Source of the DNA: Stenotrophomonas sp. NA06056
GTDB lineage: Bacteria > Pseudomonadota > Gammaproteobacteria > Xanthomonadales > Xanthomonadaceae
Direction: 5' to 3'
Length of the DNA: 64,000 nt
Assembly (NCBI RefSeq): GCF_013364355.1
Contig: NZ_CP054931.1
Coordinates: forward strand, 1,364,001-1,428,000
The translations under genes were made by a program, and so were the position numbers. Shown piece after piece: positions 17,562 through 26,436 of the stretch; the stretch's first letter is position 1; each line of letters begins with the position of its first letter. The notes under the pieces were generated by a model that was not told the DNA's origin, searched no databases, and saw only the letters and a list, made by a program, of their open reading frames with translations.

Positions 17562-17816
17562 TCAGTGTTTTCCTGTGCAACGGCAAGAAGGGGCGTTGGG
17601 AGATTCGGGCACTGGATCGAAGCCGCCGGGATGGAACGGATGGCAGCGGCCCAACCGTCGCGCCGCCAGCCAGCTTCCGCGCAGCGGGCCGTGCCGGGAG
17701 ATGGCGTCCATGGCGTATTCAGAGCAGCTCGGCACAAAACGGCAGCGAGGCCCCAGCAGCGGGCTGATGAAGCGCTTGTAGAAGCGCAGCAGGGCGATGA
17801 GCAGGCGCGAGATCAC
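17562..17816 (-). CDS. yidD: Membrane protein insertion efficiency factor YidD
   Basis: An 84-residue YidD protein with the family core: N-terminal amphipathic/hydrophobic segment [20 protein letters not shown], then [15 protein letters not shown] and a Pro/Cys-rich tail with [13 protein letters not shown]. YidD helps YidC-dependent insertion of inner-membrane proteins. Its usual neighbours rnpA/rpmH/yidC are absent; here it is linked to pyrC and a cell-wall peptidase. Confidence 0.95.
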   Translation of the reverse strand: MISRLLIALLRFYKRFISPLLGPRCRFVPSCSEYAMDAISRHGPLRGSWLAARRLGRCHPFHPGGFDPVPESPNAPSCRCTGKH

Positions 17817-18015
17817 CCAGTCATCTTAAGCCAGTTGGCATGAAGGCCGCATTTGTGCAGGATGGGCCGTTGGTCGCATGTCGTAGATGGCCTGCGACCG
17901 CTATCGGCACCCCTCCAGGTGCCGGACAGGTTCCGTACCGCGCAGGGCGGTCCGTGCTCGTCGGACCGCGCCTTGGCCCCATTGCTCCTGGACTGAATGG
18001 AGCGGGCCACCGAGG

Positions 18016-18044
18016 TTGCTGCTGCGGGTCGGGTAGGCTATAAA
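18016..18044 (+). promoter_or_regulatory. sigma-70-type promoter of the dksA-like gene
   Basis: -35 TTGCTG at 18016-18021, a 17-base spacer, -10 TATAAA at 18039-18044. The following GGCCCGC is a GC-rich discriminator of the type sensitive to DksA/ppGpp, so negative autoregulation is plausible. SD AAGGAAGAG lies six bases before the GTG. Confidence 0.6.
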
Positions 18045-18088
18045 GGCCCGCTTTCCCGGGCCCCGGGGAATCCAAGGAAGAGCGTTTC

Positions 18089-19309
18089 GTGGCTGCTAAA
18101 AAAACTGCAAAGAAGGCCGTCAAGGCCGCCAAGAAAACCGCCAAGCCTGTTGTGAAGAAGTTGGCGGCCAAGCCCGTTGCCAAGAAGCCGGCCAGCAAGC
18201 CGGCGACCAAGGCGGCATCCTCACAACCGGCGGCCAGGAAGGCCACCGCAAAGAAAACGCCGGCCAAGTCCGGCAAGCCGGCAGTGGCGAAGAAGCCCGC
18301 TGCGCCGGTCAAGGCCAAACCTGTCGTTGCCAGCAAGAAGGCACCGGCGGTGAAGAAGGTTGCCAGCAAGGCTGCGCCGGTGAAGAAGGCCGCTGCCAAG
18401 CCGGCACCGAAGAAGGCAGCAGCCAAGCCGGCGCCGAAGGCCGCGGTGAAGAAGGTTGCCGCCGCGCCCGCTGCGAAGCCGGCCGCAAAGAAGGTGTCGC
18501 CCGCCAAGTCGGCACCTGCCGCCAAGGCTGCCAAGAATGTCGCCCCGCCGGCTGCCAAGCCGACGCCGGCCCCTGTAGTGAAGTCCGCACCGAAGCCAGC
18601 TGCGAAGCCGGCCCCGGCCAAGTCTGTCCCGGCCAAGACCGCGGCAGTGGCAGCAGCCAAACCGGCCCCCAAGCCGGCCCCGGCCGCCGCTTCTGCAGCA
18701 TCGACCGCCCCGCAATCCAAGAATCCCGTGCCCGTTTCGAAATCGCCTGCTAAAACCGCCGTGAAATCCGATTCCGCTCCGAAGACCGTGACCCGCCCAG
18801 TGGGCAAGGTTGCCGTGGCCGTCGCCGCCCGTTCGGCGGCACCTGCGCCGCGCAGCAAGTACAAGGTCGTCGAATACAAGACCGACGAGGCCACTGGCCG
18901 CCCGATCCTGCCCGCAGGCTACAAGCCGGCCTCGGACGAGGAGTACATGAGCTCGCTGCAGCAGGAGTACTTCCGCCAGCGCCTGCAGAACTGGCGCGCC
19001 GACCTGGTGGAAGAGTCCAAGCAGACCATCGAGAACCTGCGCGAGGAAGTGCGTGACATCGGCGATGAAGCCGAGCGCGCGACCCGCGAAACCGAGAACT
19101 CGCTGGAACTGCGCACCCGTGACCGTTACCGCAAGCTGATCGGCAAGATCGACAGCACCCTCAAGCGCCTGGAAGCAGGTGATTACGGCTACTGCGTGGA
19201 CACCGGTGAAGAAATCGGCCTGGAGCGCCTCGAAGCGCGCCTGACCGCCGAGCGCACCATCGACGCGCAGGAGCGTTGGGAGCACCTGCAGAAGCAGCAG
19301 GGCGACTGA
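18089..19309 (+). CDS. dksA: DksA-like RNA polymerase-binding protein with histone-H1-like N-terminal half
   Basis: A 406-residue protein of two parts. Residues 1 to ~255 are a Lys/Ala/Pro-rich, low-complexity tail of AAKKPA-type repeats like histone H1 or Pseudomonas AlgP. Residues ~265-406 are a DksA domain: coiled coil, tip motif DIGDEAERA (D-x2-D-x-A conserved), then a zinc-finger region YCVDTGEEIGLERLEARLTA and RTIDAQERWE. Only the first of the four zinc cysteines remains; the others are Thr, Thr and Ala, as in zinc-independent DksA paralogues such as P. aeruginosa DksA2. It starts with GTG behind a good SD. The tail may bind nucleic acid. Confidence 0.88.
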   Translation: MAAKKTAKKAVKAAKKTAKPVVKKLAAKPVAKKPASKPATKAASSQPAARKATAKKTPAKSGKPAVAKKPAAPVKAKPVVASKKAPAVKKVASKAAPVKKAAAKPAPKKAAAKPAPKAAVKKVAAAPAAKPAAKKVSPAKSAPAAKAAKNVAPPAAKPTPAPVVKSAPKPAAKPAPAKSVPAKTAAVAAAKPAPKPAPAAASAASTAPQSKNPVPVSKSPAKTAVKSDSAPKTVTRPVGKVAVAVAARSAAPAPRSKYKVVEYKTDEATGRPILPAGYKPASDEEYMSSLQQEYFRQRLQNWRADLVEESKQTIENLREEVRDIGDEAERATRETENSLELRTRDRYRKLIGKIDSTLKRLEAGDYGYCVDTGEEIGLERLEARLTAERTIDAQERWEHLQKQQGD

Positions 19310-19336
19310 TTCCGGTTCGTTGTGATGTCATGCGAA

Positions 19337-19361
19337 AAGCCCGGCTTCGGCCGGGTTTTTT
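19337..19361 (+). terminator. Terminator of the dksA-like gene
   Basis: CCCGGC stem, TTCG loop, GCCGGG, then T6, 27 bases after the stop. Confidence 0.85.
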
Positions 19362-19411
19362 GTTGGGTGGCGGTTGGCAGCGTAGAGCGGCGCCTTGGTT
19401 GTTCCGTGAGC

Positions 19412-19517
19412 GAGCGGGCGGGTCACCCGGGCCAGGACACGCCGTAAACCCATCCCTGGGGGCTCGGTCGCGGCATCCATGCCGCGAACGGTCCTGGCCC
19501 GGGTGACCCGCCCGCTC
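19412..19517 (+). repeat. Branched palindrome (three-way-junction repeat), copy 3
   Basis: A 27-bp perfectly complementary outer stem (19412-19438 with 19491-19517) encloses two small hairpins: 19449-19460 (CCCA-TCCC-TGGG) and 19469-19486 (CGCGGCA-TCCA-TGCCGCG). The core GCCGTAAACCCATCC is shared with the copies at 36185-36282 and the split copy at 34677/35999, whereas the outer arms differ in sequence. It lies downstream of a gene in the same orientation. Confidence 0.8.
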
Positions 19518-19542
19518 CAGACGGTTCCCGAGTGCGGCCGCT

Positions 19543-19630
19543 GTAGAGCCGAGCCCACGCTCGGCTCAGGCCGAAGCCGGAGGGCAAGGAAGAGCAAAAG
19601 CAAAAGCAGCCAAGCATGGCTTGGCTCTAC
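19543..19630. repeat. SMAG head-to-head pair
   Basis: GTAG palindrome 19543-19566 and inverted copy 19608-19630 (stem AGCCAAGC/GCTTGGCT). With the branched palindrome before it and the 190-bp repeat after it, the whole 612-base gap 19310-19921 is repeat sequence without a recognisable gene. Confidence 0.8.
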
Positions 19631-19662
19631 CAGGAGCGGTTATGCGTGCGCTCGCGGCTGTT

Positions 19663-19848
19663 GGGTCCGCCTTGTAGCGAGCCGAGCACCGCAGGGGAAT
19701 CAGGGGCGAAGAGGCGCGGGTGTCCGAGCGAAGCGAGTTCCGCGCCGTCCCCTGATTCGCGGAGGAGCGCAGGGCACCGGTGCGCAGCACCGGCTCGCGG
19801 ATGGCGGAGCGTTTCTTTGGTTACTTTCTTTTCGCGAAAAGAAAGTGA
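19663..19848 (-). repeat. ~190-bp dispersed repeat, copy C
   Basis: Same orientation as copy B (5311-5498): GGTCCGCCTTGTAGCGAGCC at one end and the hairpin CTTTCTTTTC/GAAAAGAAAG at the other. The hairpin differs from copies A and B by paired changes (TTTGC/GCAAA to TTTTC/GAAAA), so pairing is kept. Confidence 0.78.
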
Positions 19849-19921
19849 CAAGCCCAATCATCGAGGGAGAGCAACGGCCCCAGCCAAACGCCCGGCGCCG
19901 CCGAATCCGCTGTTCGCAGCG

Positions 19922-21169
19922 TCACTGCAGGTCGCGAAGATTCAGTTTCCGCAATGTCGGGTTCTTCCACGCGGTGATCCCGGCCACGCTCAGCACCGCG
20001 AACCCGCCCAGCACCACCGCCGGTACCAGCCCCAGCACCTTGGCCATCGTGCCGGCATAGAACGCGCCCAGTTCGTTGGACGAGCTGATGAAGATGCCGT
20101 TGATGGACGAGACCCGACCGCGCATCTCTTCTGGCGTGGCCAGCTGCAGGATGGTGGAGCGGATCACCACCGACACGCCGTCGAAGGCGCCGTAGAACAG
20201 CAGGATCAACGCCGACAGCCAGAAGTGCTGGGACAGGCCGAAGCCGATCACGCAGAGGCCGAAGCCGGCCACCGCGAACAGCAGCACGCGGCCGGCATTA
20301 CGGTGCAGCGGGTGGCGTGCCAGCCACAGGCCCACGCACACCGAACCCAGCGCCGGCATGGCGCGCAGGATGCCCAGGCCCTCGGGGCCGTGATGCAGGA
20401 TCTCGTGCAGGAACGCTGGCAGCATCGCCACCACGCCGCCCAGCAGCACCGAGAACATGTCCAGCGCCATGGCGCCGACCATGATCCGGTTGCCGACCAC
20501 GAAGCGCGCGCCTTCAGCGATGCTTTTGAAGATCGGGGCGGCTGGGCCGGCATGCACCGGCTCTTCCACCTTCAGTGTGGCCAGGCAGCCCATCGCCACC
20601 AGCGCGAAGACCGTGGCCACCGCATAGGCCAGGCCCTTGCCACCGAAGCCGACCAGTACGCCACCCAGTGCCGGGCCGGCGATCATGCCGGTCTGGAACA
20701 CCACGGCGCCGAGGCCGGCGCCACGGGCGAAATGCTCACGCGGCAACACGCGGGCGAACAGTGCGTTGTAGATCGGTGACAGGAAGGCGCGGACCATGCC
20801 GGTCAGGGCGATGGCTGCATAGATCGGCCACACGCCTTCAACCGGCAGCCAGCCCTTGGCGACGCTGGTCAGCACCAGCGCGGTGGCGATCAGTCCGGAA
20901 CAGGCGACCATGCCCAGTCGGCGGCGCGGCAGGTGATCCACCAGGTAACCGGCGAACGGTGCCACGCAGAAGAACGGCAGTACCTCGGCCAGACCGATCA
21001 GGCCCAGCGAGAACGGATTGCGGGTGACTTCGTAGATATGCCAACCGACGGTGACCGCAACCACCTGGTAGGACAGCATCGCGAAGATGCGGTACGCCAG
21101 CAGCCGGGCGAAACCGGGCCGGGACAGCAGGCCCAGCGCCGTGTCTTCGGCCGTGGCAGGTTCGCTCAC
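19922..21169 (-). CDS. MFS transporter, EntS-like
   Basis: A 415-residue major facilitator with about 10-12 hydrophobic segments. The first loop motif reads DHLPRRRLGM, and the region SPIYNALFARVLPREHFARG resembles EntS/enterobactin-exporter-type MFS_3 proteins. The substrate cannot be inferred; no siderophore genes are present. The ATG overlaps the sufE stop by 4 bases, so it is translated with sufE. Confidence 0.8.
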   Translation of the reverse strand: MSEPATAEDTALGLLSRPGFARLLAYRIFAMLSYQVVAVTVGWHIYEVTRNPFSLGLIGLAEVLPFFCVAPFAGYLVDHLPRRRLGMVACSGLIATALVLTSVAKGWLPVEGVWPIYAAIALTGMVRAFLSPIYNALFARVLPREHFARGAGLGAVVFQTGMIAGPALGGVLVGFGGKGLAYAVATVFALVAMGCLATLKVEEPVHAGPAAPIFKSIAEGARFVVGNRIMVGAMALDMFSVLLGGVVAMLPAFLHEILHHGPEGLGILRAMPALGSVCVGLWLARHPLHRNAGRVLLFAVAGFGLCVIGFGLSQHFWLSALILLFYGAFDGVSVVIRSTILQLATPEEMRGRVSSINGIFISSSNELGAFYAGTMAKVLGLVPAVVLGGFAVLSVAGITAWKNPTLRKLNLRDLQ

Positions 21170-21618
21170 GACGGATCGCGCTGCAGCTGCGCCTGCGCGG
21201 TCTCACGGATGAAGGCCAGCATCGCCGCCACGCCGTTGCTGCGGGTCGGCGACAGGTGGCGGGCCAGGCCGATATCCTGGATGTAGCTGGGTTCGGTGGC
21301 CAGGATCTCCTGCGCGGTGCGCCCGGAGTACACGCGCAGCGCCAGGAAGATCAGGCCGGAGACGATGGCCGAATCGCTGATGGCGTGGAAGCGCAGCGAC
21401 TGCGCATTGCCTTCCGGCACGATCCAGACCATCGACTGGCAACCGAGCAGACGATGTTCTTCGGTCTTCCACTCTTCCGGAAACGCCGGCAGCTTGCGGC
21501 CGAGGTCGATCAGGTACTGGTAGCGCTCGGACCAGTCGCCGAAGAAACCGAATTCCTCGGCGATGGCCGTCTGTGCCTCGGTGGCGGTGGGTTCAAGCGG
21601 GAACGGGGAGTCGATCAC
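21166..21618 (-). CDS. sufE: SufE family sulfur-transfer protein
   Basis: A 150-residue SufE/CsdE protein that accepts persulfide sulfur from a cysteine desulfurase. The active cysteine lies in HRLLGCQSMVWIVPE (about residue 60), and SDSAIVSGLIFLALRVYSG is the following family motif. No sufBCDS is present in the window, so it may act with a desulfurase encoded elsewhere. Overlaps the downstream MFS gene by ATGA. Confidence 0.92.
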   Translation of the reverse strand: MIDSPFPLEPTATEAQTAIAEEFGFFGDWSERYQYLIDLGRKLPAFPEEWKTEEHRLLGCQSMVWIVPEGNAQSLRFHAISDSAIVSGLIFLALRVYSGRTAQEILATEPSYIQDIGLARHLSPTRSNGVAAMLAFIRETAQAQLQRDPS

Positions 21619-21672
21619 AACAGTCTCTACAGTGGGGGCGTGGCCGGCGGACCGGCCACGGGGCAGGGTGGG

Positions 21673-23049
21673 TCAGCCGCGCTTGCGCGACCAGCGGACG
21701 CCCTGCGGGGTGTCTTCCAGCACGATGCCCTCGGCGGCCAGCTGGTCGCGGATGGCGTCGGAACGGGCGAAGTCGCGCGACTGCTTCGCCGCTGCGCGTT
21801 CGTCGATCAAGCCCTGGATGCGTGCATCGTCGCTTTCATCGCCGGCTGCGGTTCCGAACCATTGCGCCGGATCGGCCTGCAGCAGGCCCAGCGCCAGGCC
21901 GGCGCCGAGCAGCTCGCCCTTCAAGCGTGCGCGTTCGGCCGGATCGGTGGCGCGGCGCGCTTCACCGGCGATACGGGCGACTTCAGCCAGCGCCTGCGGA
22001 GTGTTGAGATCGTCGTCCAGCGTCGCCTCGACGGCAGCCGGAATCGCTACGCTGGCCTCGATCGACGCCAGCTCGCGCAGGGTGCCGTACAGGCGGTCCA
22101 GCGTGCGCACCGATTGCTCGATCAGGCCATCGGACCAGTCCAGCGGCTGCCGGTAGTGGGCCGACAGCAGGGCCAGGCGCAGTGCCTCCGGGGGGTGCTG
22201 GCGCACCAGATCGTGCACGCGCTCGATGTTGCCCAGCGACTTGCTCATCTTGGCACCGCCGAAGTTGAGCATGCCGTTGTGCAGCCAGAAGCGGGCGAAG
22301 ATCTTGCCGCCATGGGCGCATTCGCTCTGCGCCAACTCGTTCTCGTGATGCGGGAACTGCAGGTCGACGCCACCGGCATGGATGTCGATGGTCTCGCCCA
22401 GGTGCGCGGCGGCCATTGCCGAGCATTCGATATGCCAGCCCGGACGGCCGCGGCCCCAAGGCGATTCCCAGCCGGGCAGGTCATCGCTGGACGGCTTCCA
22501 CAGCACGAAATCGCCCGGATCGCGCTTGTAGGGGGCCACATCGACACGGGCACCGGCCAGCATTTCCTCGGGATCGCGGCGCGACAGCTTGCCGTAGCCC
22601 TCGAAGCTGCTGACCGAGAACAGCACGTGGCCCTCGGCCGGGTAGGCGTGGCCACCGGCAATCAGCTGTTCGATCATGGTGACGATCTGTGGAATGTGCG
22701 CGGTCACTTCCGGTTCGATATCCGGCGGCACCACGCCCAGCGCGGCCATGTCTTCACGGTAGGCAGCGGCGAAACGGTCGGTGATGGTGCTGATCGGCAC
22801 CCCCTGCTCGCGCGCGGCGGTGTTGATCTTGTCGTCCACGTCGGTGATGTTGCGGGCGTAGCGCAGGGCGCCGAAGCGTCGCCGCAGCAGGTCGGCCAGC
22901 ACCCCGAACACCACCGGCCCACGGGCGTTGCCGATGTGCACGTAGTTGTAGACCGTCGGGCCGCACACATACAGGGTCGGACAGGCCGGGTCGAGCGGGG
23001 TGAACGGTTCGAGCTGGCGAGTCAGGTTGTTGTGCAGGCGCAGGGTCAT
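21673..23049 (-). CDS. cysS: Cysteinyl-tRNA synthetase
   Basis: A 458-residue class I aminoacyl-tRNA synthetase. Zn ligand Cys in [20 protein letters not shown], which also holds the HIGH motif; [10 protein letters not shown] is the zinc histidine region; AKMSKSLGN is the KMSKS loop. Length matches E. coli CysRS (461). The start [10 protein letters not shown] is the normal family beginning. sufE begins 54 bases downstream, a plausible cysteine-themed operon. Confidence 0.97.
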   Translation of the reverse strand: MTLRLHNNLTRQLEPFTPLDPACPTLYVCGPTVYNYVHIGNARGPVVFGVLADLLRRRFGALRYARNITDVDDKINTAAREQGVPISTITDRFAAAYREDMAALGVVPPDIEPEVTAHIPQIVTMIEQLIAGGHAYPAEGHVLFSVSSFEGYGKLSRRDPEEMLAGARVDVAPYKRDPGDFVLWKPSSDDLPGWESPWGRGRPGWHIECSAMAAAHLGETIDIHAGGVDLQFPHHENELAQSECAHGGKIFARFWLHNGMLNFGGAKMSKSLGNIERVHDLVRQHPPEALRLALLSAHYRQPLDWSDGLIEQSVRTLDRLYGTLRELASIEASVAIPAAVEATLDDDLNTPQALAEVARIAGEARRATDPAERARLKGELLGAGLALGLLQADPAQWFGTAAGDESDDARIQGLIDERAAAKQSRDFARSDAIRDQLAAEGIVLEDTPQGVRWSRKRG

Positions 23050-23235
23050 GGGTCTGTGACTGGGGGACAAGCCTGTGATTTTAGAACGTGTCGGCCCCTT
23101 TGGGGGGGCCGTTGCCACCGGTGGACGTCACCGGCCGCCGGGGTGGGGTGGGCAGGAACGACGCGGACGGGTAATGTTCAGCCCCTTGCGGTCACCACTG
23201 CCTACACTATTGCCGTGTCCCTGCTCCCATCGCCA

Positions 23236-23799
23236 ATGAAAACCACCGCGTTGCTGACCCTGGCCTGCCTGTCGGCGCTGCCCGCCGTGGTCCTGGCCCA
23301 GGAGGCCGAGCCCCGCAACCGGGTGGTGATCGTGGAGAACGTGAAGTTCGACTACGCCCAGGTGCTCAACGTGGAGCCGGTGTTCCAGACCCTGCGCGCA
23401 ACCCGTACCGAGGAGCATTGCGAGCCGGTCTCGACCCGCACCCTGGCCCCGGTCAACGTCACCGGCGAAGAGCCGGTCGAGGACAAGGGCCGCATCGGCC
23501 GCCTGTGGGATTCGGTACGCTCGATGTTCAAGCGCAGCGACGAGGAAGGGCTGGAGGAGGTTCCGGCGGAAACGCCGGCCCCGGCGCCGGCTAACACGGG
23601 CCCGATGCTGACCCGGGACTGTCGCATCGTGCCTGTCGGGCGCGAGTTCCGCCGTCCCATCGCCTATGACGTGGACTATGTCTACAAGGGCACCAAGTAC
23701 CGCTCACGGTTGCCGGAAGACCCCGGCAACCGGCTGAAGATCCGGGTTTCGATCACCCCTTGGGTGGGCCCCGAGCAGGCTGCCGCTGGCACCCCCTGA
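23236..23799 (+). CDS. Secreted protein of unknown function
   Basis: A 187-residue protein with a clear signal peptide (MKTTALLTLACLSALPAVVLAQ), a Pro/Glu-rich linker near residues 110-130, two mature cysteines that might pair (EEHCEP and RDCRIV), and a C-terminal beta-type motif YDVDYVYKGTKYRSRLPEDP. That motif resembles the end domain of glycine-zipper envelope proteins in xanthomonads, but the glycine zipper itself is missing here. Likely periplasmic or outer-membrane associated. Divergent from cysS. Confidence 0.75.
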   Translation: MKTTALLTLACLSALPAVVLAQEAEPRNRVVIVENVKFDYAQVLNVEPVFQTLRATRTEEHCEPVSTRTLAPVNVTGEEPVEDKGRIGRLWDSVRSMFKRSDEEGLEEVPAETPAPAPANTGPMLTRDCRIVPVGREFRRPIAYDVDYVYKGTKYRSRLPEDPGNRLKIRVSITPWVGPEQAAAGTP

Positions 23800-23817
23800 T
23801 TCTGAGACGCCGGCCCC

Positions 23818-23845
23818 TTGCGCCGGCCCCGGCTGCATGTAAAGA
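23818..23845 (+). promoter_or_regulatory. Candidate promoter of the arg leader
   Basis: TTGCGC at 23818-23823 and TAAAGA at 23840-23845, separated by 16 bases. The expected start site near 23852 would put the leader ATG (23856) almost at the 5' end of the RNA. Confidence 0.4.
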
Positions 23846-23855
23846 TTGCCGACCA

Positions 23856-23957
23856 ATGAAGCTCACCGACTTCCAGCACGACAGCAGCGCCGCCCGCCAG
23901 GCCACTGGCATGACGTCGCGTGCCCGTCGACCGGAACCCCACATCCTCGCTGGGTAA
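23856..23957 (+). CDS. Putative arginine leader peptide
   Basis: A 33-codon frame ending 30 bases before a strong intrinsic terminator. Arg codons cluster at residues 14, 22, 24 and 25 (TSRARRP). Its last two codons and stop, GCT GGG T(AA) at 23949-23955, match the 3' arm of the terminator and can pair with its 5' arm ACCCAGC (23989-23995). That is the arrangement of a ribosome-mediated attenuator. The frame has no strong SD, and the Arg count is only modestly above the GC-rich background, so this remains a hypothesis. Confidence 0.45.
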   Translation: MKLTDFQHDSSAARQATGMTSRARRPEPHILAG

Positions 23958-23982
23958 TCCGGAGCTTTCTGCTGTTCGTCCG

Positions 23983-24013
23983 AAAAAAACCCAGCCCGCC
24001 GGCTGGGTTTTTT
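23983..24013 (+). terminator. Terminator/attenuator upstream of argF'
   Basis: A 10-bp stem (23987-23996 with 24001-24010) with loop CGCC and flanking A and T runs. It may be the terminator of the secreted-protein gene ~190 bases upstream, or the attenuator of the arg operon; the competing pairing described for the leader peptide favours the latter. The 115 bases from here to argF' show nothing else but the SD. Confidence 0.85.
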
Positions 24014-24128
24014 CGTTTCCGCGTTCTGAAAGCTTCATCTGCAACCTTTTCGTACCACCCTGGTTCCCGGTTTTCCCTTCCACCTTCCACCGCGTCGGCC
24101 ACCGGCGCCGCTCAAGCAAGGAATGATG

Positions 24129-25139
24129 ATGTCCCCCAAGCACTTCCTGAACACCCAGGACTGGAGCCGCAGCGAACTTGACGCGCTGCTGACCCAGGCG
24201 GCGCTGTTCAAGCGCAACAAGCTCGGCGACCAGCTCAAGGGCAAGTCGATCGCGCTGGTGTTCTTCAATCCGTCCATGCGTACCCGCACCAGTTTCGAAC
24301 TGGGCGCGTTCCAGCTCGGTGCCCACGCGGTGGTGCTGCAGCCGGGCAAGGATGCCTGGCCGATCGAGTTCAACCTCGGCACGGTGATGGACGGCGATAC
24401 CGAAGAGCACATCGCTGAAGTGGCCAAGGTGCTTGGCCGTTACTGCGACATCATCGCCGTACGCGCATTCCCGAAGTTCGTCGACTGGGCCTACGACCGC
24501 CAGGATGTCGTGCTCGAGAGTTTCGCCAGGTACTCGCCAGTGCCGGTGATCAACATGGAAACCATCACCCATCCGTGCCAGGAGCTGGCGCACGTGATGG
24601 CGCTGCAGGAGCATTTCGGTACCCAGGACCTGCGCGGCAAGAAGTACGTGCTGACCTGGACCTACCACCCCAAGCCGCTGAACACCGCCGTGGCCAACTC
24701 GGCGCTGACCATCGCCACCCGCATGGGCATGGATGTGACCCTGCTGTGCCCGACCGCCGACTACATCCTCGACGAGCGCTACATGGGCTGGGCCGAGCAG
24801 AACGTCGCCGAGAGCGGCGGTTCGCTGAAGATCAGCCATGACATCGACAGCGCCTATGCCGGTGCCGACGTGGTCTATGCCAAGAGCTGGGGCGCGCTGC
24901 CGTTCTTCGGCAACTGGGAGCCGGAAAAGCCGATCCGCGACCAGTTCAAGCACTTCATCGTCGACGAGCGGAAGATGGCGCTGACCAACAACGGTGTGTT
25001 TAGCCACTGCCTGCCGCTGCGCCGCAACGTAAAGGCGACCGACGGCGTGATGGATTCGCCGCAGTGCATCGCCATCAACGAGGCCGAGAATCGCCTGCAT
25101 GTGCAGAAGGCGATCATGGCCGCTGTTGCCGGGCGCTGA
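24129..25139 (+). CDS. argF': N-acetylornithine carbamoyltransferase
   Basis: A 336-residue transcarbamylase of the xanthomonad type, making N-acetylcitrulline from N-acetylornithine and carbamoyl phosphate. The carbamoyl-phosphate motif is SMRTRTSFE, not the S-T-R-T of classical OTCase; HPCQE is present; the C-terminal HCLPLRRNVKATD contains the lysine that is carboxylated in the X. campestris enzyme (Lys302). Of three consecutive ATGs, the third is chosen: it puts that lysine at 302 and leaves AAGGA six bases upstream. It opens the arginine gene run. Confidence 0.95.
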   Translation: MSPKHFLNTQDWSRSELDALLTQAALFKRNKLGDQLKGKSIALVFFNPSMRTRTSFELGAFQLGAHAVVLQPGKDAWPIEFNLGTVMDGDTEEHIAEVAKVLGRYCDIIAVRAFPKFVDWAYDRQDVVLESFARYSPVPVINMETITHPCQELAHVMALQEHFGTQDLRGKKYVLTWTYHPKPLNTAVANSALTIATRMGMDVTLLCPTADYILDERYMGWAEQNVAESGGSLKISHDIDSAYAGADVVYAKSWGALPFFGNWEPEKPIRDQFKHFIVDERKMALTNNGVFSHCLPLRRNVKATDGVMDSPQCIAINEAENRLHVQKAIMAAVAGR

Positions 25140-25161
25140 CTCTTTTCGATTCGAACATTTC

Positions 25162-25184
25162 CGCCGGGCATGGCCCGGCGCTAC
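25162..25184 (-). repeat. SMAG-type palindrome in the argF'-argG gap
   Basis: CGCCGGGC-AT-GGCCCGGCG-type stem ending CTAC, 16 bases before the argG ATG. As an intercistronic hairpin it could affect mRNA stability between the two genes. Confidence 0.78.
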
Positions 25185-25199
25185 CAGGACATATCCCCC

Positions 25200-26393
25200 A
25201 TGAGCAACAAAGACGTCGTTCTCGCCTTCTCCGGCGGCCTTGATACCAGCTTCTGCGTGCCGTACCTGCAGGAGCGCGGCTACAACGTGCATACCGTGTT
25301 CGCTGATACCGGCGGCGTGGATGACGAAGAACGCGATTTCATCGAGAAGCGTGCTGCCGAGCTGGGTGTCACCAGCCACCAGACCGTCGATGGCGGTCCG
25401 GCCATCTGGTCGGGCTTCGTCAAGCCGTTCGTGTGGGCCGGTGAAGGCTACCAGGGCCAGTACCCGCTGCTGGTGTCGGACCGTTACCTGATCGTCGATG
25501 CCGCGCTCAAGCGCGCCGCCGAACTGGGCACCAACATCATCGCCCACGGCTGCACCGGCATGGGCAACGACCAGGTGCGTTTCGACCTGGCAGTGAAGGC
25601 CCTGGGTGACTACCAGATCATCGCGCCGATCCGCGAGATCCAGAAGGAACACACCCAGACCCGCGCCTACGAGCAGAAGTACCTGGAAGAGCGTGGCTTC
25701 GGCGTGCGCGCCAAGCAGCAGGCCTACACGATCAACGAGAACCTGCTGGGCCTGACCATGTCCGGCGGCGAGATCGATCGCTGGGAAGCACCGGGCGAGG
25801 GCGCGCGTGGCTGGTGCGCGCCACGCGCCGAGTGGCCGGAAGCACCGCTGACCGTCACCTTGAAGTTCGTCGAAGGCGAAGCCGTCGAGCTCAACGGCAA
25901 GGCGCTGCCGGGCGAGCAGATCCTGGCCCAGCTCAACAAGCTGTTCGCTCCGTACGGCGTCGGCCGTGGCGTGTACACCGGCGACACCGTGATCGGCCTG
26001 AAGGGTCGCATCGTGTTCGAGGCACCGGGCCTGGTCTCGCTGCTGGCCGCGCACCGCGCGCTGGAAGATGCGGTGCTGACCAAGCAGCAGAACCGCTTCA
26101 AGCCGGACGTGGCGCGCAAGTGGGTGGAGCTGGTGTACGAAGGCTTCTACCACGACCCGCTGAAGACCGACATCGAAGCGTTCCTGAAGTCCTCGCAGGC
26201 CAAGGTCAACGGTGAAGTGGTGCTGGAAACCCGTGGTGGCCGCGTCGACGCGGTGGCGGTGAAGTCGCCGCACCTGCTCAACACCAAGGGTGCCACCTAC
26301 GCGCAGTCGGCCGACTGGGGCGTGGAGGAGGCTGAAGGCTTCATCAAGCTGTTCGGCATGAGCTCAACGCTCTTTGCTCAAGTCAACCGCTGA
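25200..26393 (+). CDS. argG: Argininosuccinate synthase
   Basis: A 397-residue enzyme ligating citrulline and aspartate with ATP. The PP-loop [15 protein letters not shown] sits at residues 9-23, and [15 protein letters not shown] is the citrulline/aspartate site. In xanthomonads deacetylation of acetylcitrulline by ArgE precedes this step. Length and motifs fit the type I family. It ends 133 bases before argE. Confidence 0.97.
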   Translation: MSNKDVVLAFSGGLDTSFCVPYLQERGYNVHTVFADTGGVDDEERDFIEKRAAELGVTSHQTVDGGPAIWSGFVKPFVWAGEGYQGQYPLLVSDRYLIVDAALKRAAELGTNIIAHGCTGMGNDQVRFDLAVKALGDYQIIAPIREIQKEHTQTRAYEQKYLEERGFGVRAKQQAYTINENLLGLTMSGGEIDRWEAPGEGARGWCAPRAEWPEAPLTVTLKFVEGEAVELNGKALPGEQILAQLNKLFAPYGVGRGVYTGDTVIGLKGRIVFEAPGLVSLLAAHRALEDAVLTKQQNRFKPDVARKWVELVYEGFYHDPLKTDIEAFLKSSQAKVNGEVVLETRGGRVDAVAVKSPHLLNTKGATYAQSADWGVEEAEGFIKLFGMSSTLFAQVNR

Positions 26394-26436
26394 GCGGTTG
26401 ACCACGCATTCCACCTCAACCCTGCGCCGTTGGCGC

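Noticed and set aside
17821-19285. Gly/Ala/Leu-rich minus-strand frames that look like membrane or glycine-rich proteins
   Set aside because: They are the reverse reading of the Lys/Ala/Pro repeats of the dksA-like gene.
23682-26273. Long minus-strand frame (863 codons) across argF' and argG
   Set aside because: Antisense to two certain genes, with composition typical of a shadow frame.
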